A DNA stretch of 33,273 bases from Verrucomicrobiales bacterium (GTDB lineage Bacteria > Verrucomicrobiota > Verrucomicrobiia > Verrucomicrobiales > DEV007), in assembly GCA_028281705.1 (NCBI GenBank), contig JANQJH010000130.1:1-33273 (forward strand), read 5' to 3'. Shown in pieces: positions 1-8,951 of the stretch. The translations under genes were made by a program, and so were the position numbers. The notes under the pieces are model-generated. The model made no database searches and was not told the DNA's origin. It saw only the letters and a list, made by a program, of their open reading frames with translations. The stretch's first letter is position 1. Every line of letters begins with the position of its first letter.

Positions 1-2
1 AT

Positions 3-773
3 TCCACCACCGGGGCGAGCACGGGCATCGGCTTTGCCATTCCGGTGAACATGGCGCTGCGTGTCATCCGCAGCCTCTTGGACGAAGGGCGTATCACCCG
101 TGGCTACCTGGGCGTGCAGTTGGAAGATTTGAGTCCGGCCCTGGTGCGCGAACTGGGGCGTCGCGATCTCTCAGGGGCGCTCGTGGCCAGTGTCGTCCAG
201 GGGTCCCCGGCTGATTCGGCGGGTTTTCGTCAAGGTGATCTCATCGTGGAGCTTCAGGGGCGCCGTGTCGTCGACCGGAACACGCTTCGATTGGAGGTCA
301 GCCGGACACCTCCGGGGACAGTGGTGCGTTTTGTCATCGAACGTCGCGGACGCCGGCAGGAGCTACCGGTGCGTTTGGGCGCGATGGTGGTGGGAGACGG
401 CGCCTACGTGTCCCCTGCCAGACGAAAGGGTGGGCAGTCGGAGGCGGTCGGTTCCGGTGACGAGGAGACGGAACCGCTGGCCACGCCGTACTACTTGGAG
501 GGCGTGGCGACAAAGACCTTGAATGACGCTCTCCGTCGGCAGCTGGGATTGGACGCGACGTATGAGGGTGCCGTGGTCGTCCAGGTCAACCCGCGGAGCC
601 CGGCGGGGCGTCGAGGCCTGCAGGTCGGCGATGTGATTGTCGAGGTCGGCCGGAGCACGGTGCGCTCGAGCCGGGAAGCCTTTGAGGCCGGGCAGGATCT
701 CGAGGGAGATTCGGTGATCCTGGGATTGATTCGTCAGGGCAAGGAGGAGTTTGTCCTCGTGCCGAAGCCCTGA
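3..773 (+). CDS. HtrA/Deg-family serine protease, C-terminal part (5' end outside window)
   Basis: The reading frame is open from the left edge (first full codon at base 3), so the real start lies outside the window. The first visible residues include GIGFAIPVN, the conserved segment that closes the trypsin-like domain just after the catalytic serine in HtrA/DegP/DegQ proteins. The catalytic His-Asp-Ser triad itself is therefore off the window. Two PDZ domains follow. PDZ1 starts at GYLGVQL and carries the GSPADSAGF...GDLI core. PDZ2 has the PRSPAGRRGLQVGDVI core near the C-terminus. HtrA proteins act in the periplasm as proteases or chaperones on misfolded envelope proteins, and the PDZ domains bind substrate C-termini and control activity. 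The first ATG-like starts (45 or 51) are internal and should not be used. The family call is secure; the DegP/DegQ/DegS subtype cannot be decided. Confidence 0.92.
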   Translation, partial: STTGASTGIGFAIPVNMALRVIRSLLDEGRITRGYLGVQLEDLSPALVRELGRRDLSGALVASVVQGSPADSAGFRQGDLIVELQGRRVVDRNTLRLEVSRTPPGTVVRFVIERRGRRQELPVRLGAMVVGDGAYVSPARRKGGQSEAVGSGDEETEPLATPYYLEGVATKTLNDALRRQLGLDATYEGAVVVQVNPRSPAGRRGLQVGDVIVEVGRSTVRSSREAFEAGQDLEGDSVILGLIRQGKEEFVLVPKP

Positions 774-845
774 CGGGAGCCTGTCGTAGGCAGGATGCAA
801 GAACGGGATCAGCGAGACGCCGGTATCACGTAGTCGCTTGGACGC

Positions 846-1193
846 TTAGTGGGCCGGATGGGCTTCGTCCTCTTTTTCCCGGACGAACCCGAGGACTCCA
901 ACGGCGGCATAGACGAGAAAGAAGGCGATCTTGAACAAACTTCCGCCACCGTCGATGTGAGGGAGGGTCGTGAGGATGCAGAAGGCGGCGATGATCACCA
1001 TGAAGAGCCAACCGAGCCGGTTGGTGAGGCTATCGCTCAAATCCCAGCAGCCGATGAAGACCATGGCGGCAATGACGGCGGAGACGGCGACCCAGAAAAC
1101 CCATGCATTCACTTGGGAGGCAAACACCATGGCGTGCGTGAAGAAGGCGATGAACCCGGCGAAAATGAAGAAGATGAACAAAAGAGTCCTCAT
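846..1193 (-). CDS. Small integral membrane protein, function unknown
   Basis: A 115-residue, strongly hydrophobic protein. Four likely membrane helices are visible: residues about 2-24, 31-49, 61-78 and 86-104. They are separated by short polar loops (WDLSDSLTNRLG, PHIDGGG). The C-terminal tail is charged (REKEDEAHPAH) and probably cytoplasmic. I recognise no family motif. The gene is convergent with the HtrA gene (72 bases apart) and lies 111 bases downstream of hisD in the same direction, so co-transcription with hisD is possible but not shown. No clear Shine-Dalgarno precedes the ATG. An overlapping plus-strand frame is rich in Asp/Glu/His and is an antisense shadow. Coding status is supported by the regular hydrophobic-helix pattern. 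Confidence 0.7.
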   Translation of the reverse strand: MRTLLFIFFIFAGFIAFFTHAMVFASQVNAWVFWVAVSAVIAAMVFIGCWDLSDSLTNRLGWLFMVIIAAFCILTTLPHIDGGGSLFKIAFFLVYAAVGVLGFVREKEDEAHPAH

Positions 1194-1276
1194 GGTGGTG
1201 CGACCGTAGCATCCGCCGCTGGACCGTCAAGCGCCGCAAAACGAGAAGACGCGAGGGCGCCCAAAGTCCATTTCGG

Positions 1277-1293
1277 GGTGGCGTAGCCCCGTG
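1277..1293 (-). terminator. Weak stem-loop just after hisD
   Basis: On the minus strand, shortly after the hisD stop codon, cgggg...ccccg arms (5 bp) enclose about seven bases. The arms are GC-rich but no T-run follows, so a factor-independent terminator is only a possibility. It could equally be one of the small palindromes scattered through this window. Confidence 0.25.
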
Positions 1294-1304
1294 AGTCGAG
1301 TTGG

Positions 1305-2606
1305 TCAGGCTTCTTCTCCCTCGCCGATCCGGATACTGGCCGATCGGGCGTGGGCATCGAGTCCTTCGACATCGCAGAAGGTGCGGATCACGGGTTCGGA
1401 TTGGGCGATGGCCTCCCGATCGAGTTTGACCACGCTGGTGCGCCGCTGGAACTGATCCACGGTGAGCCCAGCGAAGGATTTTCCGGCCCCGCCGGTGGGC
1501 AGTTCGTGGCTGGGACCGGCGAGAAAATCACCGGCGGCCACGGGTGAGTAGTTCCCCACAAAGATGCCACCCGCGTTGGTGATCTTCGGCAGCCAGTGGT
1601 CCTCATCCTCGCACACGAGACTGAGATGCTCGGGGGCATAGTCATTGGCCACGGCCACGCCCGCTTCGAAGTCGGTCACCTCCATGAGGAAGGTGCCCTT
1701 TTCCAGCACTTGATCCACGATGTGGGAGCGGCTCAAGAGAGGCTTCTGTTTCTTGATCTCCTTGATGACGGCGTCGATCAACTTGCCGGATGGCGTGACC
1801 AACCCGACGAGGCTCACGGGATCGTGTTCTGCCTGGGCGAGCATGTCGGCGGCGATGAAGGCGGGGTTTGCGGTGTCATCAGCCAGCACCAGGATTTCAC
1901 TTGGGCCCGGCAAGAGGTCGACAGAAACCGTGCCGAAAACTTGGCGCTTGGCTTCCATGACATAGGCATTCCCTGGACCGAACACCTTGATGACGTGGGC
2001 CACGGTGGGCGTGCCATAGGCGAGGGCGCCGATGGCCTGGGCGCCGCCGAGCTTGTAAATCTCGTGGGCCCCGGCCTCTGCGAGCGCGTAGAGCAGGGAG
2101 GCGTTGACCTTGCCGTAGGCGTCACAGGGCGTGGTCACCACGATCTCGGGAACGCCGGCCGCAGCCGCGAGGGCGACGGTCATGATGGAAGTGGAAACCA
2201 GGGGGGCGGTCCCTCCGGGGACGTAGACGCCGACGCGTTGAAACGGTTGAAATCGTTCGCCCACCTCGGCGCCTTGGGCATTGGTGATGGTCCAGTCGCG
2301 CCGCATGGATTCCTCGGCGAAACGGACCACATTGGTCTTGGAAGCGGCGACCGCGTCTTTGACCGCGGACGAAACCTGGGCTTGGGCTTCCTCGAGTTCA
2401 TCGGTGGAAACGCGCAGGCTGCCGGTGTCGAGGTTGGCGCCGTCGAAACGGGCGGTGAGTTCGAGCAAGGCCTCATCACCGCGGGAGCGTACCGCTTGAA
2501 GAATCTCGGACACGGCGGATTCCACCTCCGGCGTGGGGGCCGTGCGGCGATTGAGCTGAGCCCGTTGTTCCGAAAAATCCGGATCGATGTGCCTGATGAT
2601 TCTCAT
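1305..2606 (-). CDS. hisD: Histidinol dehydrogenase
   Basis: A 433-residue protein of the usual HisD length. The enzyme carries out the last two steps of histidine synthesis, oxidising L-histidinol to L-histidine through the aldehyde with two NAD+, in the cytoplasm. All the expected active-site residues can be placed: Q258 and H261 in QAEHDP, D360 in GDFLAGPSHELPTGG and H419 in EGLDAHARS as zinc ligands, and the E326-H327 pair in YAPEHLSL as catalytic base. These nearly coincide with E. coli HisD numbering. The nucleotide-binding segment VYVPGGTAPLVST (residues 128-140) is present. No other his genes are nearby, so hisD stands outside a classical his operon here. It is divergent from the PVC haem-protein gene and shares a gap of about 150 bases that should hold both promoters. 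I saw no clear Shine-Dalgarno. Confidence 0.97.
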   Translation of the reverse strand: MRIIRHIDPDFSEQRAQLNRRTAPTPEVESAVSEILQAVRSRGDEALLELTARFDGANLDTGSLRVSTDELEEAQAQVSSAVKDAVAASKTNVVRFAEESMRRDWTITNAQGAEVGERFQPFQRVGVYVPGGTAPLVSTSIMTVALAAAAGVPEIVVTTPCDAYGKVNASLLYALAEAGAHEIYKLGGAQAIGALAYGTPTVAHVIKVFGPGNAYVMEAKRQVFGTVSVDLLPGPSEILVLADDTANPAFIAADMLAQAEHDPVSLVGLVTPSGKLIDAVIKEIKKQKPLLSRSHIVDQVLEKGTFLMEVTDFEAGVAVANDYAPEHLSLVCEDEDHWLPKITNAGGIFVGNYSPVAAGDFLAGPSHELPTGGAGKSFAGLTVDQFQRRTSVVKLDREAIAQSEPVIRTFCDVEGLDAHARSASIRIGEGEEA

Positions 2607-2758
2607 GCGGCAACACAGGCGCGCCCTGGGGAATCTGCCAAGCGGGAATTCCTGGAAATGGCCGGCAAAAGGGTTCCTCGCCCGATCTTGACCCCGCCGA
2701 TGGCATACGCAAGGCTCAGCGAAACGTTCACATCCTGATGCACGACTTCATCGCACCC

Positions 2759-5248
2759 ATGAAATCCCGCTTCCTCGCCGTTCTCACCGCGCCGCTCGTC
2801 TTTCTCGCGAACCACGCCCCGGGGGCGGTCGAAGCCACGGCGGTGAAGGACCTGTTCGTGAAGGAGGGTTTTTCGGTGGAACTGCTCTACTCCGTGCCGA
2901 AAGAGGATCAGGGGTCTTGGGTTAGCATTTGTGCCGATCCCAAAGGCCGCTTGCTCGTCTCGGATCAATATGGGGCACTTTATCGTGTGACGCCGCCCCC
3001 CGCCGGCGAGCCTCTCACGGCGGCGGGGATCGAGAAGATCGATTTGCCCATCGGGCAGGCCCACGGGCTCCTCTATGCCTTTGACAGCCTTTACTGTGTC
3101 GTGGCCAACGACGCCTTCGAGGGCCGTGGCCTCTACCGGGTGCAGGACACGGATGGCGATGATCGATTCGACAAGGTGACCCAGATCCGCTCCATGAAAG
3201 GAGGCGGGGAGCACGGCCCGCATTCCATAGTGCTGTCTCCCGACGGCGAATCGCTCTACGTCGTTGTGGGGAATCAAACGGAATTACCGCCGATGCAGAA
3301 GAGTCGGGTGACGCCCGTCTGGGGGGAGGATCAGGTGATTCCCCGCGTCTATGGGCGGGGCTTCATGCGCGGGACCTTGGCGCCGCGGGGATTCATCGCC
3401 AAGACGGACCCGGAAGGGAAGACCTGGGAGTTGATGGCCACGGGGTTCCGCAACGAGTACGATGCCGCCTTTTCCCGGGACGGTGAGCTTTTCACCTTTG
3501 ACGCTGACATGGAGTGGGACATGAACACGCCGTGGTACCGGCCCACTCGGGTGAATCACGTGGTCAGCGGCGCGGAGTTTGGCTGGCGCAACGGGGCCGC
3601 CAAGTGGCCGGCCTACTACGAAGATAGTCTTCCCGCCGTGGTGGATATCGGGCCGGGGTCACCCACGGGCGTGTGTTTTGGTTATGGCGCCAAGTTTCCC
3701 GCGAAGTACCAGGATGCCTTTTTCATCTGTGATTGGAGCTACGGAAAGCTCTACGCTGTGCACCTCAGGCCGGACGGCGCCTCCTACGCCGGGGAGCTGG
3801 AGGAATTCATCAGTGCCCAGCCGCTTCCCCTGACGGATCTGTGCGTGAATCCGACCGATGGGGCGCTCTACTTTGCCATCGGTGGGCGCCGAACGCAGTC
3901 GGGGCTTTATCGCGTCACCTACTCTGGGAATGAGTCGACGGCGCCCATCGCCGCTGAACCATCGGCCGAGGGAGCGGAACTTCGAACACTGCGCCGGAAG
4001 CTGGAGTCCTTTCATGGCGTGGTCGACACTTCCGCGGTGGCTACCGCCTGGCCCTACCTGGGGCATGCGGATCGGCATATCCGTTATGCGGCCCGCACGG
4101 CGATCGAGAGTCAGCCGGTGACGGCCTGGAAGCACCTGGCGGCGGCGGAAAAAGAACCGCAGGCGTCTTTGTTAGCCACGATTGCCTTGATCCGCTGTGG
4201 CCACGCGAACCTGAAGAGTCAGGCCTTGGCCAGTCTGGTCAAGTGGAGGTGGGAGCAGCTCGATCGGGACCAGAGATTGGTGTGGACGCGCGCCATCGGC
4301 CTTTTCCTCGCGCGCATGGGCGGTTTCGAGAAGGATTCGGATAGGAAGAAACTGGTGCGCCGCCTGAGCCCGGCCTTTCCTACCGGCGACCGGGATTTGG
4401 ATGTCGAACTCTGTCAGTTGCTCGTGGTGATGAATGCCCCTGACATTGCCAAACGAGGCGTCGATCAGCTCGAGAGTGCGCCGACCCAGGAGGAGCAGAT
4501 CGCCTATGCTAAGGCTCTTCGCGTTCTGGAGGAGGGCTGGAACGAGGAGGACCGGGAGCGTTACCTCGCGTGGTTTCAAAAGGCGGCGAACTACCACGGC
4601 GGCGCCAGTTTCGGAAAGTTTGTCGAAGCGATCAAGAAGGACGCGGTGGCGCATCTGAGCGAGGATGAGCAGTTGCGTTTCGCCGAAGTGCTCAAACCGG
4701 TCGAGCCCAAGGGGCCGGAGTTTGGCCTCGCTCCGCGTGAGTTTGTCAAGAACTGGGCCATGGGGGATTTGGAAGGGCTGCTCGGCGCCGGTCTCGAAGG
4801 CAACCGGAACTTCAAGAACGGACGCCAGCTCTTTGGGGCGGCAGCCTGTTTCGCCTGTCACCGTTTCGCTGGTGAGGGAGGCGCCATGGGGCCGGATCTC
4901 ACAGGCGTTGCCGGCCGCTTCAGTCCCCGGGACTTGCTTGAATCAATCATCGAGCCTAGCAAAGAGATCAGCGATCAATACAACGCCACCGTCATCACGA
5001 AGGAAGATGGTGAAATTGTGATGGGGCGGATCGTGAATCTCAGCGGGGATCAAGTGATGGTCAACATCAACATGTTGGACCCCAATGCCATTGCCCAGGT
5101 GAACCGCGGTGAGATCCTTTCGATGCAGCCGGCCGAGACTTCCATGATGCCCCCGGGATTGCTCAGCACCCTGAAGGAGGACGACGTCCTCGACCTCCTG
5201 GCCTACTTGCTCTCCGCCGGAAACCCGGAGCACGAACTCTTCCAGTAG
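2759..5248 (+). CDS. Secreted PVC-type haem-binding dehydrogenase-like protein
   Basis: About 829 residues from the preferred start. The N-terminus MKSRFLAVLTAPLVFLANHAPGA is a typical Sec signal peptide, which favours the ATG at 2759 over the in-frame ATG at 2738. Residues ~30-395 form a beta-propeller of the sorbosone dehydrogenase/NHL type, with repeated ...DPKGRLLVSDQYGALYRV..., LYCVVANDAFEGRGLYR and DGALYFAIGG blades. Residues ~405-660 are alpha-helical and HEAT-like. The C-terminal ~140 residues are a cytochrome-like domain with the haem motif CFACH near residue 697 and MGPDLTGVAGRFSPRDLLESI, matching the Pirellula/Verrucomicrobium haem-binding domain (TIGR02603). Such proteins are abundant in Planctomycetes and Verrucomicrobia and are thought to be periplasmic oxidoreductases, mostly of unknown substrate. 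The transporter gene starts 37 bases downstream on the same strand, suggesting an operon. Confidence 0.9.
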   Translation: MKSRFLAVLTAPLVFLANHAPGAVEATAVKDLFVKEGFSVELLYSVPKEDQGSWVSICADPKGRLLVSDQYGALYRVTPPPAGEPLTAAGIEKIDLPIGQAHGLLYAFDSLYCVVANDAFEGRGLYRVQDTDGDDRFDKVTQIRSMKGGGEHGPHSIVLSPDGESLYVVVGNQTELPPMQKSRVTPVWGEDQVIPRVYGRGFMRGTLAPRGFIAKTDPEGKTWELMATGFRNEYDAAFSRDGELFTFDADMEWDMNTPWYRPTRVNHVVSGAEFGWRNGAAKWPAYYEDSLPAVVDIGPGSPTGVCFGYGAKFPAKYQDAFFICDWSYGKLYAVHLRPDGASYAGELEEFISAQPLPLTDLCVNPTDGALYFAIGGRRTQSGLYRVTYSGNESTAPIAAEPSAEGAELRTLRRKLESFHGVVDTSAVATAWPYLGHADRHIRYAARTAIESQPVTAWKHLAAAEKEPQASLLATIALIRCGHANLKSQALASLVKWRWEQLDRDQRLVWTRAIGLFLARMGGFEKDSDRKKLVRRLSPAFPTGDRDLDVELCQLLVVMNAPDIAKRGVDQLESAPTQEEQIAYAKALRVLEEGWNEEDRERYLAWFQKAANYHGGASFGKFVEAIKKDAVAHLSEDEQLRFAEVLKPVEPKGPEFGLAPREFVKNWAMGDLEGLLGAGLEGNRNFKNGRQLFGAAACFACHRFAGEGGAMGPDLTGVAGRFSPRDLLESIIEPSKEISDQYNATVITKEDGEIVMGRIVNLSGDQVMVNINMLDPNAIAQVNRGEILSMQPAETSMMPPGLLSTLKEDDVLDLLAYLLSAGNPEHELFQ

Positions 5249-5285
5249 GAGTCTTGGTCCGGGCAACTCACCTATCCTGCGATCG

Positions 5286-7706
5286 ATGAAACGAGTGCTA
5301 GGTGTGCTGCTGGCGCTCGCGGGGCTCGGGCTGCTCTCCTGGCAGGCCTTCTTCCACATTGATTTCGATGCCGAGCCGCTGAATCTGTTGCCCCAGGAAT
5401 TGCCTCAAGTCGAGGCCATGCGGGCCTACGACAAGGCATTTGCCTCACAGATCGACGTCCTCATCGCCGTCACCCAGGAAGATGTGGCCATCGGCGAGGA
5501 AGCCACGGTTTCCTTGGAGGAACATCTCCGGGAGCGAAGGGATCTCTTCACCTCTCTCAGTCATCGGCCGCCGTGGGAACAAGCTCCCTCACAGATGGGC
5601 GAGCTCCTGGCCTATCTCTGGGCCAACGGGCCTCCAAGTGCGATGGAGGCGATGGTGGAGCGGCTCTCGGGAGACGGCGCTGCGAGGGAGCTCTCCAAGA
5701 GCCTGGACTTGCTGGAGAATTCCATGGATTTAGCGGCAGTCACCCGGGTGTCACACGATCCCTTTCATCTTTCGAACCTCGGTGAGGGCGCGGGTGGGTT
5801 TCAGTTAGGGGATGCCATGCGCATGTCCTTTGTCTCGGATGATGGCGAACTGCATCTGCTTCTGGCGGAGCCCAACGGTGATCTCAAGGATGGTGATGAT
5901 GTCGTGGCCTGGCAGGCGGCGGTGGAGGCCTCCCTGGAAGCGTGGCGATCCGCCAATCCCGAGCTGGCCGAAGGCACGCGCATTCAACTTACGGGGCGGA
6001 AGATCTATATGACCGAGGTGACGAATGCCCTGCGGGGTGATCTCATGATCTCGGTGCTCATCACGCTGGCCTTCGTCGTGGTCCTCTTTGGCCTCATCTA
6101 TCGACGCATTGTCCCGCTGCTGCTGCTGCTCGCCTCGCTCTACGTCACCTTTGTCCTCACCCTTTTGATCGGTGAGCAGGTGTTCGGCAGCCTGAGCCCC
6201 ATGAGTGTGGGCTTTGCCGCGATTCTCATGGGGCTGGCTGTCGATTATGGCTTTGTCATCTATCAGGAATCCTGCTGCAGTGGCAAGGACCCGCGGCGAT
6301 CGCGGCGAGTCTTTGGCCGCAGCATCGGCTGGGCGGCGCTGACGACGGCCTGCGTTTTCCTGGCATTGAATCGAAGCATCATGCCGGGTGTGGCCCAGTT
6401 AGGCACGATGGTCGCCATCGGCGTCAGTGTCGGGGCGCTGATGATGATCTTTCCCTATGCCAGCGGATTGGGTTCGCTTCGTTGCTATGGTTTTCGGGGC
6501 CGTGAGACCTCCCCTCCGCCGGGAAAACCCTGGTTGGCATCGGGGCGCTTCGCTGCCTGGCTCTCCTGCCTCATGGTATTGGGATTGGTTGTCATCTTGA
6601 GTTCCATGGGTTTTCCCCGGTTGGACTCCGATCCGGAGAAACTGCGACCCGAGCGGCGTCAACCGGCTCTCGAACTCTACAAGTCCGTGATGGAAAAGTT
6701 GGGCGGGGACCGGCGAACGCTCACCGTGATGGCCAGCGGAGACGACGAGGAAACCGTGTTGCAGATCTTCCAGCGCGGGCGCGAGATTCTCGAGGCCGAA
6801 CCCACGGTGAGCGGCACGATGATTCCCATTCGCCTTTGGCCCAATGAAGCCAACCAACGATCCAATCGCGAATTGGTGCGAACCGTTATCGGTGAGGAAG
6901 CGAACCTTCTCGCGGTTGCTGAAGCAGAGGGATTTACCGACGAGGCCTTGGTGCTCACGAAACGCGCCTTTCTCGCCTGGCGGGAGTGGATCGCCGGCGA
7001 GGGGGCCTTTCGTGTGGAGGATGCCGCCAGCCGGTGGTTGCTCGACCGTTTGATACAGACGAGCCCCGAGAGTCACCGGGCCATCGGATTTGTTAGGATG
7101 GCGGAAGATGCCTTCACCCTGCCGGAGGAGACGGTGAAGTCGCTCAATCAACAGGGATTGCGTCCCATTGGCTGGGAGTTTCTCACGCCTGCCATTGGCC
7201 AAGTCTTGCGGCACGATATCAAGCACGTGGTCATCCCCACCGCCTTGATTCTCCTCGCCTTGCTCGCCATGGTGTTTCGATCGGTGAAGGGAGTCTGTAT
7301 CTCCATCGCCCTCCTCGGTTTCAGCGCGCTCATGTTGATGGCGGTCATGATGTTGATGGGCCGCGACTGGAACATCGTCAATATCGCCGCCGGCCCGCTT
7401 CTTCTCGGTCTGGGGCTCGACTACAGCATTCACGTCATTCTGGCACTACGGCGAACTCACGGTAATGTGGTGGAGATTCGTCAAAACATCGGGCGCGCGC
7501 TCCTCTTGTGCGGCACCACCACCGCGGTGGGATTTGCTTCGTTGCGCTCGGCGCGTCACGGAGGGCTTCCCATGTTGGGCGAGCTCTGCGCCATCGGGAT
7601 TCTCATCACCATGGTCACCGCGATCTTCCTCGTGCCTCATTGGTGGCGTGCCCTCCATCGTGAGGAACTGCACGATCGGACGGCGCCGGATGATGCCTCT
7701 TCGTGA
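5286..7706 (+). CDS. MMPL/RND-superfamily lipid transporter-like membrane protein
   Basis: An 806-residue protein with duplicated RND architecture: TM1 at residues 3-23, a large external loop (~30-245), five helices (~250-395), TM7 (~423-445), a second loop (~450-655) and five helices (~658-795). The paired acidic-aromatic motifs of MMPL proton relays are visible: GLAVDYGFVIY (D320-Y321) in the first half and GLGLDYSIHVI (D712-Y713) in the second. MMPL proteins use the proton-motive force to move lipids or hydrophobic molecules out of the inner membrane; HpnN (hopanoids) and MmpL3 (mycolates) are the best-known relatives. No hopanoid genes are visible, so the substrate is unknown. The gene lies directly downstream of the PVC haem protein, probably co-transcribed, and is convergent with the next gene. 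Confidence 0.88.
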   Translation: MKRVLGVLLALAGLGLLSWQAFFHIDFDAEPLNLLPQELPQVEAMRAYDKAFASQIDVLIAVTQEDVAIGEEATVSLEEHLRERRDLFTSLSHRPPWEQAPSQMGELLAYLWANGPPSAMEAMVERLSGDGAARELSKSLDLLENSMDLAAVTRVSHDPFHLSNLGEGAGGFQLGDAMRMSFVSDDGELHLLLAEPNGDLKDGDDVVAWQAAVEASLEAWRSANPELAEGTRIQLTGRKIYMTEVTNALRGDLMISVLITLAFVVVLFGLIYRRIVPLLLLLASLYVTFVLTLLIGEQVFGSLSPMSVGFAAILMGLAVDYGFVIYQESCCSGKDPRRSRRVFGRSIGWAALTTACVFLALNRSIMPGVAQLGTMVAIGVSVGALMMIFPYASGLGSLRCYGFRGRETSPPPGKPWLASGRFAAWLSCLMVLGLVVILSSMGFPRLDSDPEKLRPERRQPALELYKSVMEKLGGDRRTLTVMASGDDEETVLQIFQRGREILEAEPTVSGTMIPIRLWPNEANQRSNRELVRTVIGEEANLLAVAEAEGFTDEALVLTKRAFLAWREWIAGEGAFRVEDAASRWLLDRLIQTSPESHRAIGFVRMAEDAFTLPEETVKSLNQQGLRPIGWEFLTPAIGQVLRHDIKHVVIPTALILLALLAMVFRSVKGVCISIALLGFSALMLMAVMMLMGRDWNIVNIAAGPLLLGLGLDYSIHVILALRRTHGNVVEIRQNIGRALLLCGTTTAVGFASLRSARHGGLPMLGELCAIGILITMVTAIFLVPHWWRALHREELHDRTAPDDASS

Positions 7707-7777
7707 GGTGCCAGGTAGGGAGACGGGTGAGCGTTTCAAGGAGGAAGCGTCACCGCTTCCGCTTCGAGCCCTCGTTG

Positions 7778-8782
7778 TCAGTTGGTTAGTTCTGGGTAGT
7801 CTTCCGTGGACTTCGTTTCCTGAACGAGGAACTCGAGGAGGATGGGCCGGTGATCTGAGCCGATGGGCGGCCCGATGTGGCGTTGGTGCACGGCGATGTC
7901 TCTCGTGATCACGTGATCGATGGGAATTCCGGCGAGAAGGAAGGGAAACATGTACCAGGTGTTTTGAATTCCCCGGCCGGCAGCGCTATCGGAGAGCCGG
8001 CCATTTTTCAGGAGATCTTGGAAATGCGGCGACCAGGGAGTGACGTTGAAGTCTCCGGTAATGATCACGCTTCCCGGCAATCCGGCAGCATAGTTTTCCA
8101 GCTGCCGGAAGAACTCATTGCGCGCTTCGGCGAAGAGAGGTTTTATCGGGTGTGGAGGATGGATCCCCAACAAGGTCAAGCGGCCTTCCGGGAGTTCGTA
8201 AACCACCTCCACCGTAGGCTCGTAGAGATCGGGGACCATGCGAATCGATTTCCACGGAAGCTTGCTGTAATAGGTCAGCCCTTGAAAATCCGGCCGCGGC
8301 TTGGCGAATCGATGTGGGAAGTGATCGCGCAGTTCGAAATCCATTTCGTCGCTCCACGTCTTATCCACCTCGAGGAGGAGCAGGAAATCCACCCGCTCCG
8401 TGGCCACGTAGTCGGCGACGTCCTGAAAGCGCTCATTCGTTTGCAGGACGTTGTAGGTCAGAGCGCGATAGAGACGCTCGTGATCCTGAGGCTCCACGGT
8501 GGCGACTTCCTGGAAGGGGAGCTTGAGATAGGGAATGATGGGAAGCGCGAGGACGAGCGTTCCCAGAAGAAAGAGGGCGGCGGTCAGCTGGCGGCGCAAG
8601 AGGACCAAGAGAAAGAGACAGCCCAGGAGGCAGACGAGAAAGTGGACTTGAAAGTTGACCAAGAGATCGGCGAGCCAGAACCGTCGAGCGAGGAACATGC
8701 TGACCACGCCGAGGACAAGCACCGTCCCGCCGGCGCCATTCACAGCCGAGATCAGGGACTCGCGGAACACCTTTTTGATCAT
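7778..8782 (-). CDS. Membrane-anchored endonuclease/exonuclease/phosphatase-fold protein
   Basis: 334 residues. Three N-terminal membrane helices (residues ~12-32, 38-61 and 65-88) are followed by an EEP-superfamily catalytic domain. Family residues can be picked out: N in TYNVLQTN, the metal-binding Glu in LLLLEVDKTW, His in LLGIHPPHP, the Asp-Asn pair in ITGDFNVTPWS, and the terminal Ser-Asp-His of GSDHRP. All catalytic positions appear intact. Members of this arrangement (several N-terminal helices, then EEP) are common in bacterial envelopes; their substrates (nucleic acids, inositol phosphates or phospholipids) are usually not known. The active domain probably faces the periplasm, but orientation is inferred. 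It is convergent with the MMPL gene; the 71-base gap shows no clear terminator. Confidence 0.85.
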   Translation of the reverse strand: MIKKVFRESLISAVNGAGGTVLVLGVVSMFLARRFWLADLLVNFQVHFLVCLLGCLFLLVLLRRQLTAALFLLGTLVLALPIIPYLKLPFQEVATVEPQDHERLYRALTYNVLQTNERFQDVADYVATERVDFLLLLEVDKTWSDEMDFELRDHFPHRFAKPRPDFQGLTYYSKLPWKSIRMVPDLYEPTVEVVYELPEGRLTLLGIHPPHPIKPLFAEARNEFFRQLENYAAGLPGSVIITGDFNVTPWSPHFQDLLKNGRLSDSAAGRGIQNTWYMFPFLLAGIPIDHVITRDIAVHQRHIGPPIGSDHRPILLEFLVQETKSTEDYPELTN

Positions 8783-8951
8783 AGGGGCGCACTGAATCTG
8801 GTGACACGGCGTCGTGCAACCTTCTTTATTTCACCTTGTCTCCCGGCGACGAACTCCCTCCATTGTCGCGGTGGGGTTCCGAGTCGGTGTGTGGTGGTGT
8901 AAGTGTAAGTTTAATCTCTAAGCTTAAGTTTGATTAAGTAAGTAGTGCTAC
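8783..8951. other. Gap with AT-rich TAAGT-containing stretch
   Basis: Between the EEP gene and the lipoprotein stop. The segment 8900-8954 is markedly AT-rich against its GC-rich surroundings and repeats TAAG/AAGT words. A 7-bp perfect palindrome, taagtag-tg-ctactta (8939-8954), overlaps the lipoprotein stop codon. It might serve as a weak terminator, but no proper T-run follows. The EEP promoter must lie here or nearby; no convincing -35/-10 pair was found. Confidence 0.35.

Noticed and set aside
45..47. GTG at 45 as the start of the HtrA-like gene
   Set aside because: It lies inside the conserved GIGFAIPVN segment; the gene begins outside the window.
846..1286. Plus-strand frames overlapping the small membrane protein
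   Set aside because: Acidic/His-rich shadow of a hydrophobic minus-strand gene, with no domain resemblance.
1596..2738. 380-codon plus-strand frame opposite hisD
   Set aside because: Antisense shadow: hisD has all catalytic residues on the minus strand, and the plus translation is Gly/His/Asp-rich without family features.
6399..7433. 344-codon minus-strand frame opposite the MMPL gene
   Set aside because: The plus-strand MMPL protein has paired DY motifs and membrane helices; the antisense translation is hydrophilic low-complexity.
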